A stretch of 64,000 nucleotides of DNA from NCBI RefSeq assembly GCF_014201195.1, contig NZ_JACHDS010000001.1:4526001-4590000 (forward strand), written 5' to 3'. Positions 9,228 through 17,596 of this stretch are shown here, piece by piece. The stretch's first letter is position 1; every line of letters starts with the position of its first letter. The translations under genes were made by a program, and so were the position numbers. The notes below the pieces were generated by a model that had not been told where the DNA came from, ran no database searches, and saw only the letters and a list, made by a program, of their open reading frames with translations. The stretch is from Nocardiopsis mwathae (GTDB lineage Bacteria > Actinomycetota > Actinomycetes > Streptosporangiales > Streptosporangiaceae).

Positions 9228-10181
9228 CTACCTGTGCTCCTCCGCGGCCGCGGCCACGATCCGGTCGGCTCCCTCCGCGATCATCTCGCGGGCGAGCTGG
9301 CGGCCGAGGCGTTCGGCCGCCGCGACCGTGATGTCGGGGCCGTCCAGCGCGACGGCGCGCTCGCGGCGCACCGCCGCCGTGCCGTCGGGGGCCACCACCG
9401 CGGCGCGCAGCCGCAGCAGGCCGTCGTGGTACTCGGCGTAGGCGCCGACCGGGGCGGCACAGCCCGCCTCCAGCTCGGCGAGCACGGTCCGCTCGGCCGT
9501 CACCGACATGCGGGTGGGCTTGTGGTCGACGGCGGCGAGGTAGTCGAGGTCGCGCTCGGCGCGGTCGATGCCGCACTCGACGGCAAGCGCGCCCTGGCCG
9601 GGCGCCGGCAGCACCTGGGACGGTTCGAAGACGTCGGTGACGTCGTCGACGCGGCCGACCCGGACCAGCCCGGCGTAGGCGAGCACGACGGCGTCCAGCT
9701 CTCCGGAGGCGACCTTGCCCAGCCGGGTCTCGGCGTTGCCGCGGATCGGTACGAAGCGCAGGTCCGGGCGGAGCGCCGCGAGCTGGGCGACGCGCCGCGG
9801 CGAGCCCGTGCCGACGGTGGCACCGCTCGGCAGGTCGGCGAACTTGAGTCCGTCGCGTGCGCACAGGGCGTCGCGCGGGTCGTCCCGCTCGGTGATGGCG
9901 GCCAGTGTCAGTCCGCCGGCCGGGGCCGTGGGCAGATCCTTCAGCGAGTGCACCGCGAAGTCGATGTTCCCGGCCAGCAGCTCGTCGCGCAGCGCGTTGA
10001 CGAACACCCCGGTCCCGCCGAGCTGGGTCAGGTGCGCCTTGGTGACGTCGCCGAAGCTCGTGATCAGGACCAGCTCGATGGGGATGCCGGTGCGGTCGGT
10101 GAGCGTATCGGCCACCTGCTGGGACTGCGTGGTGGCCATGGTGCTGCGACGGGTGCCGAGCCGTGCGGGCACGGAGGTCAT
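9228..10181 (-). CDS. hemC: Hydroxymethylbilane synthase (porphobilinogen deaminase)
   Basis: A 317-residue protein polymerising four porphobilinogens to hydroxymethylbilane. Motifs are FVNALRDELLAGNIDFAVHS, LKDLPT, the arginines of TGSPRRVAQL and IRGNAETRLGK, and the dipyrromethane-cofactor cysteine at about residue 241 in LEAGCAAPVGAYA. The start ATG (10179-10181) overlaps the hemA stop in an ATGA junction, so the two are translationally coupled. About 150 nt separate it from cobA/hemD. Confidence 0.96.
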   Translation of the reverse strand: MTSVPARLGTRRSTMATTQSQQVADTLTDRTGIPIELVLITSFGDVTKAHLTQLGGTGVFVNALRDELLAGNIDFAVHSLKDLPTAPAGGLTLAAITERDDPRDALCARDGLKFADLPSGATVGTGSPRRVAQLAALRPDLRFVPIRGNAETRLGKVASGELDAVVLAYAGLVRVGRVDDVTDVFEPSQVLPAPGQGALAVECGIDRAERDLDYLAAVDHKPTRMSVTAERTVLAELEAGCAAPVGAYAEYHDGLLRLRAAVVAPDGTAAVRRERAVALDGPDITVAAAERLGRQLAREMIAEGADRIVAAAAEEHR

Positions 10182-12010
10182 GACTGCTTCGTCTCCCCTG
10201 CGGTGTGCGGTGCTGTGCTCAGGGCGTCGTGTCCCGCCGCCTCGGATGCCGCCGTGTCCAGGCCGAACAACTCGCGCAGCGCCGCCTCGTAGGAGTCGCC
10301 GTCGGGGCCCGCCGCGAGTTCCTTGACGCGCACGGTGGGCTGGTGCAGCAGCTTGTCCGCGACGCGGCGCAGCGCGTGGGTGACCTCGCCGCGGGTCCTG
10401 TCGTCCAGGTGGGGCAGGCGGCCCTCCAGCCGGGAGAGCTCGCTGTCGACGACCTGGCGGGCCTTGCTGCGCAGCGCGACGACGGTCGGGGCGACCAGTT
10501 CGGCACGGCGCACGGCCTGGTACTCGGCGACCTCCTCGGCGACGATGTCGCGGACGACGGAGATCGCTCCGGATCGGCCGGAGACGTCGTCGGCGCCTTC
10601 GGCCGCGGCCCTACGGAGGTCCTCGATGTCGACCAGGCGGACACCCGGGATCCCGCGCACGGCCTCGTCGATGTCGCGGGGGAGGGCGAGGTCGAGGAAG
10701 ACGAGAGGACGGCCGGAAGGGCGAACCGACGAGCGAGCGGAGTCGTCGATGCCATCCGCCGAAGGCCGCACCGCATCGGCGCCGGAGCCGAGCGAGGAGG
10801 AGAGCCCGACCAGAGGCGGAGAAGGGCGAACCGACGAGCGAGCGGAGTCGTCGATGCCATCCGCCGAAGGCCGCACCGCATCGGCGCCGGAGCCGAGCGA
10901 GGAGGAGAGCCCGACCAGAGGCGGAGAAGGGCGAACCGACGAGCGAGCGGAGTCGTCGATGCCATCCGCCGAAGGCCGCACCGCATCGGCGCCGGAGCCG
11001 AGCGAGGAGGAGAGCCCGACCAAGGGAGCGCAGTCCGTCGTCTCTCCTAGGGCGCCGGTCACGTCGGCGGCGGTCAGCACCAGGCCTTGGGCGCCCGTGC
11101 AGGAGATGACCAGGTCGACGTGGGGCAGGACCTCGGCGGCGTCCTCGAAGGGGACGGCGCGGCTCCGGATGGGCTCGTAGGCCTCGGTGAGGCACTCGGC
11201 GAGGCGGGCGGCGCGTTCGAAGGTGCGGTTGGCGACGATGACCGTGCTCGCGCCCTGGCGGGCCACGGTGTTGGCGGCCAGCGCGCTCATCGACCCGGCG
11301 CCCAGTACCAGGACCCGCGCGCCGGTGAGGACCTGCGGCTGCGGGACGGAGGCCGCGACGTCGGCGGTCGGTTCGGCGAGCGTCTCGCCGCCGCCCACGG
11401 GGCAGCGCGCGATGGCGTCGGAGGCGGTGGCCGCGCCGGACCCGGTGTCGGGGGCGATCCGGGTGGAGCCGAAGGGGCCGAAGTGCCGGCCGGCGACCAC
11501 GAGGCCGAGGCCGACCATGTCGGCGCCGGCGTGGTCAAGGTGGGTCTCGGTGTGCGCGCGCTTGCCGACGCGCAGCGCCCGCTGTCCGAGGTCGTTGAGG
11601 ACGCGGCCGATGGTGCCGCTGTGCTGGGCGTCCTTGATGGCGTTGCGCACCTGGCCGAGGATCTGGCCCTCGCCGACCACCATGGAGTCGAGCCCGCAGG
11701 TGACGGAGAAGAGGTGCTGGACGGCGCGCTCCTCGTAGTGCACGTAGGCGTGCTCGGTGAGCTCGGCCAGGGAGACGCCGGTGTGCCAGGAGAGGATCTC
11801 GGTGATGGCGGCGACGCCCGGGTGGAACTTCTCGACGTCGGCGTAGATCTCCGTGCGGTTGCACGTGGAGACCATCAGAACCTCGTTGACGGCCGCGGCG
11901 TTCGCCATCTCGGCCATGACCTTGAGCCGGGTCTGGCCGTCGAGAGCGGCACGCTCCAGCAGAGCCACCGGCGAGCTCCGGTGACTCAGCCCTACGGCGA
12001 GGACACTCAT
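10178..12010 (-). CDS. hemA: Glutamyl-tRNA reductase with an internal tandem-repeat insertion
   Basis: A 610-residue protein reducing glutamyl-tRNA to glutamate-1-semialdehyde, the committed step of the C5 pathway. The N-terminal catalytic domain has the nucleophile Cys50 in VSTCNRTEIYA and GEGQILGQVRNA. The Rossmann domain has VLVLGAGSMSALAA, and a C-terminal dimerisation domain follows. It is far longer than typical GluTRs (about 430-580 residues) for two reasons: an insert of about 50 residues rich in Gly/Ala/Pro precedes the Rossmann strand, and nearly three copies of a 35-residue repeat lie between ADVTGALG and RPLVFLDLALPRD. The ATG at 12008-12010 is preceded by GGAG at 5 nt and is preferred to the GTG at 12016. 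Rex probably controls it from the promoter upstream of rex. Confidence 0.95.
   Translation of the reverse strand: MSVLAVGLSHRSSPVALLERAALDGQTRLKVMAEMANAAAVNEVLMVSTCNRTEIYADVEKFHPGVAAITEILSWHTGVSLAELTEHAYVHYEERAVQHLFSVTCGLDSMVVGEGQILGQVRNAIKDAQHSGTIGRVLNDLGQRALRVGKRAHTETHLDHAGADMVGLGLVVAGRHFGPFGSTRIAPDTGSGAATASDAIARCPVGGGETLAEPTADVAASVPQPQVLTGARVLVLGAGSMSALAANTVARQGASTVIVANRTFERAARLAECLTEAYEPIRSRAVPFEDAAEVLPHVDLVISCTGAQGLVLTAADVTGALGETTDCAPLVGLSSSLGSGADAVRPSADGIDDSARSSVRPSPPLVGLSSSLGSGADAVRPSADGIDDSARSSVRPSPPLVGLSSSLGSGADAVRPSADGIDDSARSSVRPSGRPLVFLDLALPRDIDEAVRGIPGVRLVDIEDLRRAAAEGADDVSGRSGAISVVRDIVAEEVAEYQAVRRAELVAPTVVALRSKARQVVDSELSRLEGRLPHLDDRTRGEVTHALRRVADKLLHQPTVRVKELAAGPDGDSYEAALRELFGLDTAASEAAGHDALSTAPHTAGETKQS
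10716..11022. repeat. Intragenic 105-bp tandem repeat array within hemA
   Basis: Units begin at 10716, 10821 and 10926, each identical in period (105 bp); the third stops matching after 11022 (97 bp). The unit is a whole number of codons, so the frame is kept. It encodes on the minus strand a 35-residue Ser/Asp/Ala-rich module containing SSSLGSGADAVRPSADGIDD. The near-perfect identity points to recent expansion. Confidence 0.95.
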
Positions 12011-12085
12011 CTGCACTCCAATGCGGGGGTTACCGCCACGCTCCGTACTTGCATGACGGGCTCGTCCACTGGCCGGACGTGCCTG

Positions 12086-12868
12086 TCATCCCAGGCCTTC
12101 GGCCGCTTCGATCCACTCCGCTCGCCCCTGGCCGCCGTTCTTCCGCTGCTCGTGGAAGGCGAGGATCTGCAGTTCGATGGACAAATCGACCTTACGCACA
12201 TCGACGCCGGGAGGCACATTCAGCACCACCGGTGCGAAATTCAGCACACTGGTGACGCCGGCCTCCACGAGGCGGTCGCACACTCCCTGGGCGGCCGCGG
12301 CGGGCGTCGCGATGACGCCGATGGAGACCTTCTCCATCTTGACGGTCTCTTCCAGGGTGTCGATGTGCCGCACCGAGAGACCTGCCACTTCCCTGCCGAC
12401 GACCGAGGTGTCGGCGTCGAGCACCGCCGCTATGCGGAACCCGCGGGTGCCGAATCCCCCATAGTTGGCCAATGCGCGCCCGAGGTTGCCTATTCCGACG
12501 ATGGCCACCGACCAGTCCTTGGTGAGACCAAGCTCACGCGATATCTGGTAGATGAGGTACTCGACGTCATAGCCCACTCCGCGCGTCCCGTAGGAGCCCA
12601 GGTACGACAGGTCCTTGCGGAGCTTCGCCGAGTTGACACCCGCGGCGGTCGCCAGCCCCTCGGAGGAGACGGTCGGCGTGCCGGCGTCGCTGAGCGACTG
12701 CAGGGCACGCAGATAGACCGGCAGCCGGGCGACTGTCGCCTCCGGGATTCCCCGCTCCCGGGGACGTGGCGTAGGAGGGGTCACGGGCGTGTGCTCCAGG
12801 GCGTCGATCGACGGAGTGCTCAGGTGCGGGCCGACACAGGTCCGTTGCTCCTCACGAGCGCGCGGCAC
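12086..12868 (-). CDS. rex: Redox-sensing transcriptional repressor Rex
   Basis: Up to 260 residues. A winged helix (IPEATVARLPVYLRALQSLS, then SSEGLATAAGVNSAKLRKDLSY) is followed by GSYGTRGVGYDVEYL. The Rossmann NAD(H) domain has VAIVGIGNLGRALANYGGF, and a C-terminal swapped helix follows. Rex senses the NADH/NAD+ ratio and represses respiratory and heme genes. The start is uncertain: the frame opens at GTG 12866-12868, but the conserved protein begins near RGIPEATV. The GTG at 12782-12784, with GGAG 9 nt upstream, would remove about 28 non-conserved residues. It is the first gene of rex-hemACD-hemB, as in Streptomyces coelicolor, and a Rex site lies in its promoter. Confidence 0.95.
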   Translation of the reverse strand: MPRAREEQRTCVGPHLSTPSIDALEHTPVTPPTPRPRERGIPEATVARLPVYLRALQSLSDAGTPTVSSEGLATAAGVNSAKLRKDLSYLGSYGTRGVGYDVEYLIYQISRELGLTKDWSVAIVGIGNLGRALANYGGFGTRGFRIAAVLDADTSVVGREVAGLSVRHIDTLEETVKMEKVSIGVIATPAAAAQGVCDRLVEAGVTSVLNFAPVVLNVPPGVDVRKVDLSIELQILAFHEQRKNGGQGRAEWIEAAEGLG

Positions 12869-12904
12869 TCATCGAGATCCCGGCCGGAATGGATTTGGAG
12901 CCTA

Positions 12905-12933
12905 AGATTACGCCCTTGTGAATGTAGGCACAA
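12905..12933 (-). promoter_or_regulatory. rex-hem promoter overlapped by a Rex operator
   Basis: On the minus strand a -35-like TTGTGC (12928-12933) and a -10-like TAATCT (12905-12910) are separated by 17 nt. The stretch 12916-12933 reads, on the plus strand, TTGTGAATGTAGGCACAA. It matches the Rex operator consensus TTGTGAA-N4-TTCACAA except at two positions of the second half. The operator therefore covers the -35 and most of the spacer, consistent with autorepression. Confidence 0.8.
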
Positions 12934-13049
12934 AGTAGGGTCGCCTTTACCGCTACGATCTCGCGGCCGACATGCGGGAACGCTCGAAAGCCCGCAGCGG
13001 TCGGGCTTCGCCCGCGGGCGACCGTACGGCGGCGGTGCGCGGGCCGGGG

Positions 13050-13319
13050 TCAGGACAGGGCGGCACGGAGGCGCTTCTCGCTCACCCGCCAGAAGTCGTG
13101 CCGGGCGCCGTCGATGAACGTCACCGGGATCTTGTCCCAGTACTCGTCCTTCTCCTCCTGCGGCGCCTCGGTGAGGTCGCGCACCTCGTAGCGCGCCCCC
13201 AGGTCGGCGGCGACCCGCCGGATGACCTCCAGGGCCTCGTCACACAGGTGGCAGCCCGGTTTGCCGAGCATGGTGATCGTGTGCGCGGCGCCGCCCGCCG
13301 CATCCGCACCGTCGTCCAT
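13050..13319 (-). CDS. Glutaredoxin-like (DUF836-type) thiol protein
   Basis: An 89-residue thioredoxin-fold protein. The strand ITMLGKPGCHLCDEA carries a CxxC redox motif at the start of helix 1, and IPVTFIDG holds the cis-proline before strand 3. I chose the ATG at 13317-13319 because AGGGGA lies 6 nt upstream; an ATG five codons earlier has no correctly spaced site. It lies about 180 nt beyond the rex promoter region, on the same strand. From general knowledge, a glutaredoxin-like gene in the hemA neighbourhood is also seen in mycobacteria. Its substrate is unknown. Confidence 0.8.
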   Translation of the reverse strand: MDDGADAAGGAAHTITMLGKPGCHLCDEALEVIRRVAADLGARYEVRDLTEAPQEEKDEYWDKIPVTFIDGARHDFWRVSEKRLRAALS

Positions 13320-13368
13320 CGGCCGTCCCCTCATTCCTCTCGTCGCCTCCGGCTCGCTCCGGCGGCGC

Positions 13369-13629
13369 TCACCCTCCCGCGAAGGGCGGGAGCACCTCGA
13401 TCACGCCGCCCTCGGTGAGCCGCACCAGGCTGTGGTCGCGCCGACCCACGGGCTGCTCGTCCACCAGGAACGACGACCGTTCCAGGACGCGCAGCAGCGG
13501 GTCGTCGGCGGACCGCCCGGCGCGCACCGCGTCCAGCGCCTGGGCCAGGTTCTCGGCCCGGTAGGTCTCCTCGCCGGTCCCCGCGGCGTCCTTGGCCGCC
13601 GCCCAGTACCGGATGATTCCGCTCACCAT
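13369..13629 (-). CDS. MoaD/ThiS-family sulfur-carrier-like protein
   Basis: An 86-residue beta-grasp protein ending in PPFAGG. The terminal Gly-Gly is the site where MoaD/ThiS proteins are adenylated and thiocarboxylated. IRYWAAAKDAAGTGEE at the start and VEVLPPFAGG at the end are typical of the MoaD branch. The ATG at 13627-13629 is preceded by AAGGAT. No adenylating enzyme or other molybdopterin gene is nearby, so its partner is unidentified. It is divergent from glnR, with a 115-nt gap holding both promoters. Confidence 0.85.
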   Translation of the reverse strand: MVSGIIRYWAAAKDAAGTGEETYRAENLAQALDAVRAGRSADDPLLRVLERSSFLVDEQPVGRRDHSLVRLTEGGVIEVLPPFAGG

Positions 13630-13744
13630 CGATTGATTATCCTTGAAGGTCTCGGAGGCGATTCATCTAGTCGAGATCTATTCTTCACCGGGGGCAACGG
13701 CGCCTTCGATCACCCGCCTCGCGCGGGGTCACGGGATGGGACGC

Positions 13745-14539
13745 ATGAGCCACCTGCTGCTACTGACGAACTCGAACGAACCGTCGGATCACGTGCTGCC
13801 GGCCCTGGGCCTGCTCCTCCACTCGGTGCGCGTGGCGCCGGCCGAAGCCGGCGCCCTCCTCGTCTCGGGTGGGGACCGCGCCGGGAGCGCCCCGGTGGAC
13901 GCCATTCTGGTAGATGCCCGCACCGACCTCGTGGCGGCCCGCAACTTCTGCCGCCTGCTCGACACGACGGGGCTGGACTGCCCGCTGATCGCCGTCCTCA
14001 CCGAAGGCGGTGTCGCCGCGCTCACCCACGACTGGCAGGTCGACGACTTCCTGCTCACGACCGCCGGCCCCGCCGAGGTCGAGGCGCGGCTGCGGCTGGC
14101 GGTCGGCCAGGCCGACGCCGGGCCCGACGATCCCGACGAGATCCGCCGCGGGGACCTGGTCATCGATGAGGCCACCTACATCGCGCGGCTGCGCGGGCGC
14201 ATCCTCGACCTCACGTTCAAGGAGTTCGAGCTGCTGAAGTTCCTGGCCCAGCATCCGGGGCGGGTGTTCAGCCGCGCCCAGCTGCTGCAGGAAGTGTGGG
14301 GATACGACTATTTCGGCGGCACGCGCACGATCGACGTGCATGTCCGGCGCCTTCGGGCGAAACTGGGCAGCGAGTACGAATCGCTCATCGGTACCGTCCG
14401 CAACGTCGGCTACCGGTTCGTTCCCGACACCGCCGCCGCCCGGCAGGGAGGCGAGGACTCGACCCCGACTGGTGAGGGCGAGGCGGCGGAGGAGCCGGAG
14501 AACGGGCCCCGTCGGCGTTCGGCGTCGGCCCGGCGCTGA
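13745..14539 (+). CDS. glnR: Nitrogen response regulator GlnR (OmpR-type)
   Basis: A 264-residue protein that matches actinobacterial GlnR from memory almost throughout. The receiver-like domain starts [20 protein letters not shown] and lacks the full phosphorylation triad, as in other GlnR proteins that work unphosphorylated. The winged helix is strongly conserved: [38 protein letters not shown] and [11 protein letters not shown]. An Arg/Glu-rich tail follows. GlnR controls ammonium assimilation genes. The ATG at 13745 has GGATGGG just upstream; an in-frame ATG at 13736 is an alternative. No sensor kinase gene is next to it, consistent with GlnR's orphan status. Confidence 0.93.
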   Translation: MSHLLLLTNSNEPSDHVLPALGLLLHSVRVAPAEAGALLVSGGDRAGSAPVDAILVDARTDLVAARNFCRLLDTTGLDCPLIAVLTEGGVAALTHDWQVDDFLLTTAGPAEVEARLRLAVGQADAGPDDPDEIRRGDLVIDEATYIARLRGRILDLTFKEFELLKFLAQHPGRVFSRAQLLQEVWGYDYFGGTRTIDVHVRRLRAKLGSEYESLIGTVRNVGYRFVPDTAAARQGGEDSTPTGEGEAAEEPENGPRRRSASARR

Positions 14540-14830
14540 CCGCCCGCGTCGGCCGGACGGCGCCACCGCATTCACCGCGCCTGCAAGATCCACTGCATCA
14601 CCACCGGGATCTTTTCCGGAACGGGACCGCCGGTCCGCGACCCCGTGATCACGTGTGCGCCGAACGCGTTCGGTTGCACTATGACTACGGGGTCTCGTGG
14701 TGGCGGCGACGAGCCCCTAGGATGCTGGGGCGGCCGGAAACACCGGCGGTGGGTGTCCGCGGTGACCGCAATTGCGGGGCGTTCACGGCAGCCGGGTGAG
14801 CGACGGGTGACTGCGAGGAGGCCATTGCCC

Positions 14831-15970
14831 ATGCTGAGCGGTAGCGGTAAGGACGGCAGAACGCCCCGGACGTCCCTGCGCGCCGTCGCGGCCGTCCCCA
14901 TCGGCACACTGTTCATCGGTTCGACGCTGGTCGCCCTGGCCTCCCCCGTGTCCGCCGCCACCGTGCCACCGGGATCCGGTCCGCCGCAGTCCCCTCCGGC
15001 CGAACGACTGCTTCCCGAGGCCGCCGGACTCCGCCCGTCGGTGACGCTGGCCCCCGAGAAACTCACCGTCGAGCCGGGCACGACCGCGACGCTGGACCTC
15101 CGGGTCGAGCGGTCATCCGACCACCCTGACATCGGGTTCTGCCTGTACGACCTGCGCGCGGACAGCGGCTTCGGCGTCAGCGGGCAGGACGCGTCGACCG
15201 CTCCCGCCTCCGCGAAGGCCAGTGCGACACCGGCGAAATCGGTCACCGTCACCGCCATGGTCGACTACGTCGCCGTACGCGAGGGCACCGACTGCTCCCT
15301 GGTCGAGGACGTACCGCGGGAGACCGCCAGATCCGCGCCGGTGCGTGTGGAGGTCGTCGCGCCCGACCCCACGCCCTCACCCGACCCGACACCGTCTCCC
15401 GACCCCACGCCTTCCCCGGACCCGACCCCCTCCCCGGACCCCACCACGTCGCCGGATCCCACCAAGCCGCCGGAGAAGCCCGGTACCCCGTCGAAGAAGC
15501 CGGGCTCCCCTGGCGGGAGCACACCGCCGAAGAACGACGGGTCGAAGCCGCCGAGCAGCAAGAAGCCCTCCGCTCCGTCGTCCGGATCAACGCGCTCCCC
15601 CGGCACGCCGTCGCCGGACCGCAGCGGATCGGCTCCGCGCCCCGCGCCGCCGCACAGCCCGGTGGCCACCCGCCCGTCCGGCCCGGACGGCGACGACCGC
15701 CCGCCGCTGCCGACGGGCGCCGCCGACCTGCCGGAGCTGGACGGCCCCGGATCCCCCCAGGACCTGGCCGACCTGCCCACGGTCGAGCCGGGCGAGGGGG
15801 ACGACGAGGGCACCACGATCGCCGCGGGCGACACCGACGTGTCGTCGTCCGTCACTCCGTTGGTGATGATCCTGTTCCTGCTGCTCCTGCTCTTCCTGTC
15901 GGCCCCGCTGAGCCCGTTCCGCCGGGTGCGCACGGGCACCGGCTACATGGGCCGCCGCCGCAAGACCTGA
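14831..15970 (+). CDS. Secreted, C-terminally membrane-anchored surface protein with PDPTPS repeats
   Basis: A 379-residue protein not matched to a named family. A signal peptide (TSLRAVAAVPIGTLFIG, ending VSAAT) is followed by a beta-rich domain of about 120 residues containing two cysteines (GFCLYDLRADSG and GTDCSLVED), which may pair. Next come five PDPTPS-like hexapeptides, a long Pro/Ser/Lys-rich stalk, an acidic patch, a hydrophobic helix (VTPLVMILFLLLLLFL) and a short basic tail. It is therefore an extracellular domain on a stalk. There is no LPxTG motif, so the helix itself should anchor it. The ATG at 14831 has GAGGAGG upstream. It lies downstream of glnR after about 290 nt. Confidence 0.7.
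   Translation: MLSGSGKDGRTPRTSLRAVAAVPIGTLFIGSTLVALASPVSAATVPPGSGPPQSPPAERLLPEAAGLRPSVTLAPEKLTVEPGTTATLDLRVERSSDHPDIGFCLYDLRADSGFGVSGQDASTAPASAKASATPAKSVTVTAMVDYVAVREGTDCSLVEDVPRETARSAPVRVEVVAPDPTPSPDPTPSPDPTPSPDPTPSPDPTTSPDPTKPPEKPGTPSKKPGSPGGSTPPKNDGSKPPSSKKPSAPSSGSTRSPGTPSPDRSGSAPRPAPPHSPVATRPSGPDGDDRPPLPTGAADLPELDGPGSPQDLADLPTVEPGEGDDEGTTIAAGDTDVSSSVTPLVMILFLLLLLFLSAPLSPFRRVRTGTGYMGRRRKT
15364..15450. repeat. Coding PDPTPS hexapeptide repeat
   Basis: About five successive 18-nt units encode PDPTPS or PDPTTS in the stalk of the surface protein. Units differ at synonymous sites, so the array is older than the one in hemA. Confidence 0.8.
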
Positions 15971-16283
15971 CCGGTGGGCACCGCGCCGCTCAGGGGCGGC
16001 GCGGCCGGTGTTTCGGCCCTCCCCGAAACACGCCGGAAAGGTCTTCTCGGCCCCGACGGATGTGGACTAACGTCGCAGCGGATCGCCCCCCTCCACCCTC
16101 ACGGGTGATCCGGCACAGGCCGGGCCTGTCCGGCGACGACCTTCCGGACCACGATGGTCGCGCACTCGGACTGATCCGCCGGACAGGCCCCGGGCGAGTG
16201 CCGCGGATGCGTTCCCGTCGGGCGGTCCGCCCCTGCGGCCGCCGACCGGAACCGATCCGCCGAACACGCCCTAGGCTTTCGGT
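15971..16283. other. Intergenic region before mshD with a 14-bp inverted repeat
   Basis: No gene is seen. Arms GGGCCTGTCCGGCG (16122-16135) and CGCCGGACAGGCCC (16177-16190) are perfectly complementary. The segment 16255-16275 (ATCCGCCGAACACGCCCTAGG) is an end of the dispersed repeat family described at 24497-24606. It leads directly into the mshD -10 region. Confidence 0.6.
16272..16277 (+). promoter_or_regulatory. Leaderless mshD promoter -10 (TAGGCT)
   Basis: TAGGCT ends 6 nt before the ATG at 16284, so transcription would begin at or next to the start codon. There is no Shine-Dalgarno sequence. The same TAGGCT, within the same repeat end, precedes the SCP2-like gene at 24603. Confidence 0.6.
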
Positions 16284-17276
16284 ATGAGCTTTGTGCACAT
16301 CACCGGACGGTTGGAGAGCGACGAGGCGGCGGCGGTGATCGCCCTCGCCGAGGCGGCGCACGATCATGACGGCGTCGCTCCGCTGTCCGAGCAGACGCTG
16401 CTGCGGGTGCGGCACGGCGCGGCGCCGGGGACCACGCGCTTCCACCTCATCTTCGAGGAGACCGGGAGCCGCCCGGCGACGCTGGCCGGGTTCGCCTACA
16501 CGGAGCGCGGCCCCGGTGAGCCGGACTCCGCCGAGGTCGTCGTCCTCCCCAACCGGCGCCGCCGCGGCCACGGGGCCACCCTGCTGCGCTCTCTGGTCGA
16601 GGACGCCGGCCCCGACGGGGTCCGCGTGTGGGCGCATGGACGGTCGGAGGGCGCGGTCGCCCTGGCGCGGTCGTTCGGCTGGACGCAGGTGCGCGGGCTG
16701 CTGAAAATGAGGCTGCGGCTGCGCGGTGACGGCGCGGCCGAATCCGTCCCCTCCGAGCAGGTGCTGCCCGAGCGTCCGCTTCCGGAGCCGGTGCTGTCCG
16801 ACGCCGTGGCCGATCGGCTGGTCATCCGCACCTTCCGGGTCGGCGCCGACGAGTCGGCGTGGTTGAAGGCCAACGCCGCCGCGTTCGCCGACCACCCGGA
16901 GCAGGGCGGTGTCACCCTCGACGACCTGCGGCAGCGAGAGGCCGAAGCCTGGTTCGACCCCGAGGGCTTCTTCGTCGCCGAGGAGACCGAGACGGGCGCG
17001 ATCGCCGGGTTCCACTGGACGAAGACGCACGCCGACGGCGCCGGGCTGACCGACGGCGAGCCGGTGGGCGAGGTCTATGTCGTGGGGGTCGACCCCGCCT
17101 GGCAGGGCACCGGCCTCGGCCGTGCGCTCACCCTCGTCGGCCTGCACCACCTGCGCGACCGCGGGCTGCCGTGGGTGCTGTTGTACGTCGATGAGGAGAA
17201 CCGCGCGGCGGTGGGGCTGTACGAGTCGCTCGGGTTCACCCTGTGGGACGCCGATGTGATGTACGCCGCTCCCTGA
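16284..17276 (+). CDS. mshD: Mycothiol synthase
   Basis: A 330-residue protein with two GNAT domains, acetylating Cys-GlcN-Ins to complete mycothiol, the actinobacterial thiol. The N-terminal domain (about 1-145) includes PNRRRRGHGATLLRSLV, a degenerate acetyl-CoA loop. The C-terminal domain (about 170-330) has the functional loop DPAWQGTGLGRALTLVGL and ends YESLGFTLWDADVMY. Length and domain order are typical of MshD. From general knowledge, mshD lies near the pst operon in Streptomyces as well. Translation is probably leaderless (see 16272). Confidence 0.93.
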   Translation: MSFVHITGRLESDEAAAVIALAEAAHDHDGVAPLSEQTLLRVRHGAAPGTTRFHLIFEETGSRPATLAGFAYTERGPGEPDSAEVVVLPNRRRRGHGATLLRSLVEDAGPDGVRVWAHGRSEGAVALARSFGWTQVRGLLKMRLRLRGDGAAESVPSEQVLPERPLPEPVLSDAVADRLVIRTFRVGADESAWLKANAAAFADHPEQGGVTLDDLRQREAEAWFDPEGFFVAEETETGAIAGFHWTKTHADGAGLTDGEPVGEVYVVGVDPAWQGTGLGRALTLVGLHHLRDRGLPWVLLYVDEENRAAVGLYESLGFTLWDADVMYAAP

Positions 17277-17361
17277 GGGCCGCGCGCGCCGCCACCGTCC
17301 CCGCGATCCCCGTCACCCCTCTGACCTGCGGGCCCGCGCACATGGCGTGGCCGCACCGAGC

Positions 17362-17391
17362 CCGCCGGTGATCTTCGCAGGTCACCGGCGG
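17362..17391. terminator. Hairpin after mshD
   Basis: Perfect 10-bp arms, CCGCCGGTGA and TCACCGGCGG, with a 10-nt loop, lie 85 nt beyond the mshD stop and ahead of the pst promoter. There is no U-tract. Confidence 0.55.
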
Positions 17392-17469
17392 CCGACGGGC
17401 CGGAGATCAGGGTGGTTAACCGCACATCCATCGCCCCATTGCCGTTTCTTACGCCACCGTGGCGCCCTC

Positions 17470-17524
17470 GTTCACTCTCCGTTCACCCTTCCTGGAACGG
17501 CTGGTCACCTCACCTGCCTAACTT
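17470..17524 (+). promoter_or_regulatory. PHO box array and promoter of pstSCAB
   Basis: Four 11-nt direct-repeat units start at 17470, 17481, 17492 and 17503: GTTCACTCTCC, GTTCACCCTTC, a degenerate CTGGAACGGCT, then GGTCACCTCAC. The 11-nt spacing and GTTCACC core are those of Streptomyces PhoP boxes. A -10-like TAACTT follows at 17519-17524. Induction by phosphate limitation through PhoP is therefore expected. Confidence 0.85.
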
Positions 17525-17596
17525 CACAGTCGGCGGGGCCCTTCGGACGGGACCTGTCCAGCCAAGACGAAGGTCCACAGGAAGGACACCGGAGCT

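Noticed and set aside
16122-16190. The 14-bp inverted repeat before mshD as a terminator of the surface-protein gene
   Set aside because: The loop is over 40 nt and it lies 150 nt after the stop; too weak to call as a terminator.
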